From NCBI GenBank assembly GCA_031553505.1, contig JAVBLP010000004.1:1-64000 (forward strand): a DNA stretch of 64,000 nt, written 5' to 3'. Under the pieces are notes generated by a model. That model saw nothing but the letters and a program-made list of their open reading frames with translations. It did not search any database and was not told the DNA's origin. This DNA comes from JAVBLP01 sp031553505 (GTDB lineage Bacteria; Elusimicrobiota; Endomicrobiia; Endomicrobiales; Endomicrobiaceae). The number at the start of each line of letters is the position of its first letter. Position 1 is the stretch's first letter. Of this stretch, positions 60,984 to 64,000 are shown piece after piece. The position numbers and the translations under genes were made by a program.

Positions 60984-62390
60984 TTAAAGTCTTTTATCCA
61001 GTTCTCTTTTAACAGAAGTTAATATTTTCGAAATCTCGCGGTTAGTCATTGTAAGATGTAAAAATAACACTAAAGTATCTCCTAAATTTCTTATTATTAC
61101 GCCGTCTTTTCTCATGGCGGTGCATATTCTGGCGCCCGTTTTCAGCTTGAAATCAAACGGTTTTCCGGTCTTTTTATCCTGCACTATTTCAATCCCTACC
61201 ATAACGCCGCTATGGCGTATATTACCAACCATAGGATGCTTTGCAAAAGAAGCAAGTCTTTTTTTTATGTGCGCAATTTTGGACGGCAGCTTTTGCAGTA
61301 TTTTTTCATTTTTTAATACATCCAGCGCAGCGTTAGCGGCGGCGCAGGCAAGAGGATTTGCTGTGTATGAATGCCCGTGAAAAAAAGTTTTAAACTCTTC
61401 ATATTTACCGAGAAATGCGTTATACATTTCATTTGTCGTTACCGTAACGGCTAAAGGGAGATAGCCGCCCGTTATGCCTTTAGATAAGCATATAAAATCA
61501 GGTTTCACGTTTTCATGCTCTATAGCAAACATTTTCCCTGTTCTGCCAAAACCCGTTGCGACTTCATCGCAAATCAAAAGCACGCCGTATTTGCGGCAGA
61601 GTTTTTCATACTCTTTAACATATCCGGCAGGCATAACAATCATCCCGGCGGCAGCCTGGTTAACAGGCTCTATTATTGCAGCGGCAATCTGTTTATGATT
61701 TGCGGCAAGTATGCTTTCAACTTCTTTTATGCACTCGCCTTTGCAGCCCATAACCGCATTATGCGCTTTAAAAGTTTTTGCGTTTAAGGGGTATTCATAA
61801 TTCTTTTTCCTGTATCGGCACCTGTAACAATACGGGGACTGCGCGAAATAGCTTTTAAAAAGCAGGTTTTTGAACGTGGAGTGGAATAAAGCAGTGCCGC
61901 CTACCGAAACCGCGCCTATAGTATCGCCGTGATATGCGTTTTTCAGAGACAAAAAGCAATTTCGTTGTTCGCCTTTAAACCGCCAGTACTGGTACGCCAT
62001 TTTTAACGCAACCTCAACAGCGGTTGAGCCGTTATCGGAATAAAATATTTTTTTTAAATGCTTCGGGAGGATATTTAATAGTTTTTCTGATAATTCTATG
62101 GCAGGTTTATGCGCTAATCCCAGAAAAGTTGTATGCGCGACTTTATCAATCTGCCGCTTAACCGCTTTATCAATTTTAGAATTTCCGTGCCCGAGGATAT
62201 TTACCCATAAAGAAGATACTCCGTCCAAATACTTTTTGCCGTCAATATCATACAAATACGAGCCTTTTGCGCGCTCAATTATTAGCGGCTCGCAAGGGTC
62301 ATTATTAATCCAATCCGCCATTTGCGTAAACGGATGCCAGATATTGTTCTTATCTTTCTTTATCAGTGCTTTTTTAGTCTTGCTATCCAA
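60984..62390 (-). CDS. bioA: Adenosylmethionine-8-amino-7-oxononanoate aminotransferase
   Basis: A 468-residue PLP enzyme of aminotransferase class III. It makes 7,8-diaminopelargonate in biotin synthesis, using S-adenosylmethionine as amino donor. Motifs are WHPFTQMADW, the DGVSSLWVNILGHG stretch, SDNGSTAVEVALKMA, NAYHGDTIGAVSVGG, ICDEVATGFGRTG and the PLP lysine in CLSKGITGGYLPL. The start codon is TTG with AAGGAG 6 bases upstream. It follows bioD in the same direction, with repeats between them. Confidence 0.95.
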   Translation of the reverse strand: MDSKTKKALIKKDKNNIWHPFTQMADWINNDPCEPLIIERAKGSYLYDIDGKKYLDGVSSLWVNILGHGNSKIDKAVKRQIDKVAHTTFLGLAHKPAIELSEKLLNILPKHLKKIFYSDNGSTAVEVALKMAYQYWRFKGEQRNCFLSLKNAYHGDTIGAVSVGGTALFHSTFKNLLFKSYFAQSPYCYRCRYRKKNYEYPLNAKTFKAHNAVMGCKGECIKEVESILAANHKQIAAAIIEPVNQAAAGMIVMPAGYVKEYEKLCRKYGVLLICDEVATGFGRTGKMFAIEHENVKPDFICLSKGITGGYLPLAVTVTTNEMYNAFLGKYEEFKTFFHGHSYTANPLACAAANAALDVLKNEKILQKLPSKIAHIKKRLASFAKHPMVGNIRHSGVMVGIEIVQDKKTGKPFDFKLKTGARICTAMRKDGVIIRNLGDTLVLFLHLTMTNREISKILTSVKRELDKRL

Positions 62391-62439
62391 TCAAAACTCC
62401 TTCTAGGTCTCTGATATATTCACTTCATTTGTCTTTGCT

Positions 62440-62575
62440 GTTTCGCCGCCATTTTTGCGGCTTATGTTATTTGTCATCCTGCGGCACGGCTGTACGTGAT
62501 CGCAGGATCCAGTCTTTTGAGTTGATTTTTCTGGATTTTGTAATCCTTTCAGGATGCAGAATGACAACCAAAAGA
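62440..62575 (+). repeat. Mixed repeat block between bioD and bioA
   Basis: It holds a GCCGCCATTTTTGCGGC hairpin (the distal hairpin of the structured 3' elements) and TCATCCTGCGGCACG paired with a GATCGCAGGATC palindrome. A TCCTTTCAGGATGCAGAATG palindrome with ACAAC flank completes it. The same families occur at 6692-6810, 24812-24939 and 37049-37065. Confidence 0.55.
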
Positions 62576-62594
62576 CTATACTGATTTTTAACTA

Positions 62595-63254
62595 TTAATT
62601 ATTACTTATTAATTGTTCTTTAATTATCCACTTATTTCTTTTAATATCAATTTTTTGATTCCAGCAGAGTTCTAAAACGGGCAGTTTTGTTATGCTTTTT
62701 ATTATAGAAGCGTTTGATTTTGCAGAAACGTCTTTTGCGTTTCTTTTTCCGGATAAAATTATACCGGCAATGGGCGCTTTATCTTCCCTAAGCTTATTAA
62801 CTGTCAGAAGCGTATGGTTGATTGTGCCCAAACCAAACCTTGCCACAACTATAACTGGCAGTTTAAATTTTTTTATCAAATCCGAAACAAAGTAATCTTT
62901 TTTAAGCGGCACCATAATGCCGCCAACGCCTTCTACAACCGTAAAATCGTATTTCGCGGCAAAATACTTATATGCTTTATCAACTGTTTTAAAATCAAAA
63001 TTCTTACCCTCAAGCAGCGCCGCCCCGTAAGGAGACATCGGGTTTTTAAAAAAAACCGGGGTAACATCTTCCGCTTTTTCATTTATCCCAGCAGCTTTTA
63101 TCAAAGCTTTGGCGTCATTTCTGTTTCCCGTGGAAACTGGCTTAAAAACGCCTGTTTTTATGCCGCTTTCTCTTAAAGCCTCGGCTATTTTACAGCTGAC
63201 ATAAGTTTTTCCTGCTTCGGTGTCGGTTGCTGTAATAAAAATTCCGCGGTGCAT
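62595..63254 (-). CDS. bioD: Dethiobiotin synthetase
   Basis: A 219-residue ATP-dependent ligase that closes the ureido ring of dethiobiotin. Motifs are FITATDTEAGKTYVS (P-loop), FKPVSTG, VTPVFFKNPMSPYGAA, VVEGVGGIMVPL and VARFGLGTINHTLL. It sits upstream of bioA in the same direction and 12 bases after the partial gene at the right edge. bioB and bioF are not in the window. Confidence 0.94.
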   Translation of the reverse strand: MHRGIFITATDTEAGKTYVSCKIAEALRESGIKTGVFKPVSTGNRNDAKALIKAAGINEKAEDVTPVFFKNPMSPYGAALLEGKNFDFKTVDKAYKYFAAKYDFTVVEGVGGIMVPLKKDYFVSDLIKKFKLPVIVVARFGLGTINHTLLTVNKLREDKAPIAGIILSGKRNAKDVSAKSNASIIKSITKLPVLELCWNQKIDIKRNKWIIKEQLISNN

Positions 63255-63266
63255 TAATTTTTTCCT

Positions 63267-64000
63267 TTATCTTTTTTCGGCTTTTTGGGTTGATTTTATT
63301 TCATCCTGCCATTCTTTAATCTCTATAGTGCACAAATTATTGCTTTTCACATAATCTTTTCTGTTCAACGGCGATTCTCTTGCCACAAAAAGAAGTTTTG
63401 CGGTGCCCGGAATGCGTATTGGCTCAAAATATTCGCCTTTTTTTGAATCTTTATTTTTCCTGACCGCAACAGGAGTTATCACTGAATTTACTATGTCATA
63501 TACAAATATGCCCTGGGTTTTATTTTCAACGTCTAGGCCGTAAAAATATATTTTTTTATATGTCTCGTCAACATAAACATAATCCTGCCTTAAACCAAGC
63601 CAATATTTTTTCCCTAGAACATTTTCTTCAACTCCGTCTTTGGTTTTAAACAAATCGTAAAGACCTTCACCGGCGTAACGCAAAGATATGACGGTACCGT
63701 CAAAAGAAAAAATTTCGGAAGCTGCGGATGCGATATCCATCGGGATTTCACCGGCGTACCAGCCGGCTATTTTACGCATATCGAGCGTCTGCTCGTCCAT
63801 AAAAGCGTCCGAATAAGGTATTTTCTTTTTCAAAAACTCTTTTGATTTGGCGCTGTCCATGCCGCTGTCTTCAAAAGTTTTTCCGTTGTATTTATAAATT
63901 TTATACGTATCTGTTTTCAGGAAGATATAACCGGCATAAAGCTCATTTTCATCTATAACATATCCTCCGAAAACCTGCATTTCCTCGGGAGTGCTGAATA
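63267..64000 (-). CDS. Unknown protein, 3' part (runs off the right edge)
   Basis: The frame stays open through the right edge (residues FSTPEEMQVFGGYV at the edge), so the 5' end is outside the window. About 244 residues are visible and not recognised as a known family. The sequence is rich in short aromatic beta-strand phrases (YKIYKYNGKTF, KKIYFYGLDVEN and GIFVYDIVNSVITPV), which would fit a beta-propeller-like fold. It ends in a charged tail. It lies 12 bases upstream of bioD, so it may share its transcript, but nothing ties it to biotin. Confidence 0.7.
   Translation of the reverse strand, partial: FSTPEEMQVFGGYVIDENELYAGYIFLKTDTYKIYKYNGKTFEDSGMDSAKSKEFLKKKIPYSDAFMDEQTLDMRKIAGWYAGEIPMDIASAASEIFSFDGTVISLRYAGEGLYDLFKTKDGVEENVLGKKYWLGLRQDYVYVDETYKKIYFYGLDVENKTQGIFVYDIVNSVITPVAVRKNKDSKKGEYFEPIRIPGTAKLLFVARESPLNRKDYVKSNNLCTIEIKEWQDEIKSTQKAEKR

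Overview
The window reads as chromosomal DNA of a moderately AT-rich Gram-negative bacterium. Outer-membrane autotransporters, an inverse autotransporter, a small outer-membrane barrel and a TolC/MacA/MacB-type efflux set show that an outer membrane is present. The mix of genes (Pmp-repeat autotransporters, a giant secreted protein of the kind I associate with Elusimicrobiota and Omnitrophota, a fermentative dehydrogenase pair, glutamate dehydrogenase) fits an Elusimicrobium-like host. That taxonomic guess is inference from gene style, not from a marker gene. No rRNA, tRNA, CRISPR array, intact transposon or phage gene was recognised.

Layout. Bases 1-10,200 (mostly minus strand) are surface-oriented: the 5' part of a Pmp-type protein, a secreted protein with 27 ankyrin repeats, two tandem membrane metallophosphoesterases, a DUF4416 protein and an inverse autotransporter. 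Bases 10,259-16,014 hold a YkvA-like protein, an exported protein, a two-component pair whose response regulator ends in a NERD nuclease-like domain, a LysM/M23 peptidase and an AMMECR1 protein. Bases 16,011-24,778 form a minus-strand run: MATE transporter (frameshifted at an A9 tract), cytidylate kinase-like protein, metX, metW, thiM, nadA and a large autotransporter. Bases 25,230-28,033 hold an Rrf2 regulator, metY and cysK. Bases 28,134-35,360 are one 2,408-codon gene for a secreted giant protein. In it I can read an N-terminal esterase/ChaN-like region, a CofD/YvcK-like domain and a C-terminal HAD phosphatase-like domain. A second metY, a lactate dehydrogenase, its Q-to-R paralogue (probably malate-type) and gdhA follow. 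Then come carbonic anhydrase, a cupin, a GNAT gene remnant, dnaE, an NAPE-PLD-like hydrolase, a GT-C-like membrane protein, an FmdB zinc ribbon, a DEAD-box helicase and a DUF116 protein. Bases 51,487-57,801 hold an outer-membrane protein and a plus-strand tolC-macA-macB cluster ending with a HEAT-repeat lipoprotein. The window ends with another autotransporter, bioA, bioD and a partial unknown gene.

How the genes fit together. MetX/MetW, two MetY paralogues and CysK supply sulfur amino acids, with the Rrf2 protein as the likely local regulator. NadA, ThiM, BioA and BioD are cofactor genes. Ldh, the Mdh-like paralogue and GdhA handle fermentation redox balance and ammonia. Much of the remaining capacity goes to the cell surface.

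Intergenic DNA holds two kinds of dispersed repeat. One is a family of roughly 200-base structured elements that start just after stop codons in the sense direction. The other is a set of short REP-like palindromes flanked by TGACA. Several genes have a sigma70-like -10 box only 6-7 bases before the start codon and no Shine-Dalgarno, which suggests leaderless transcripts.
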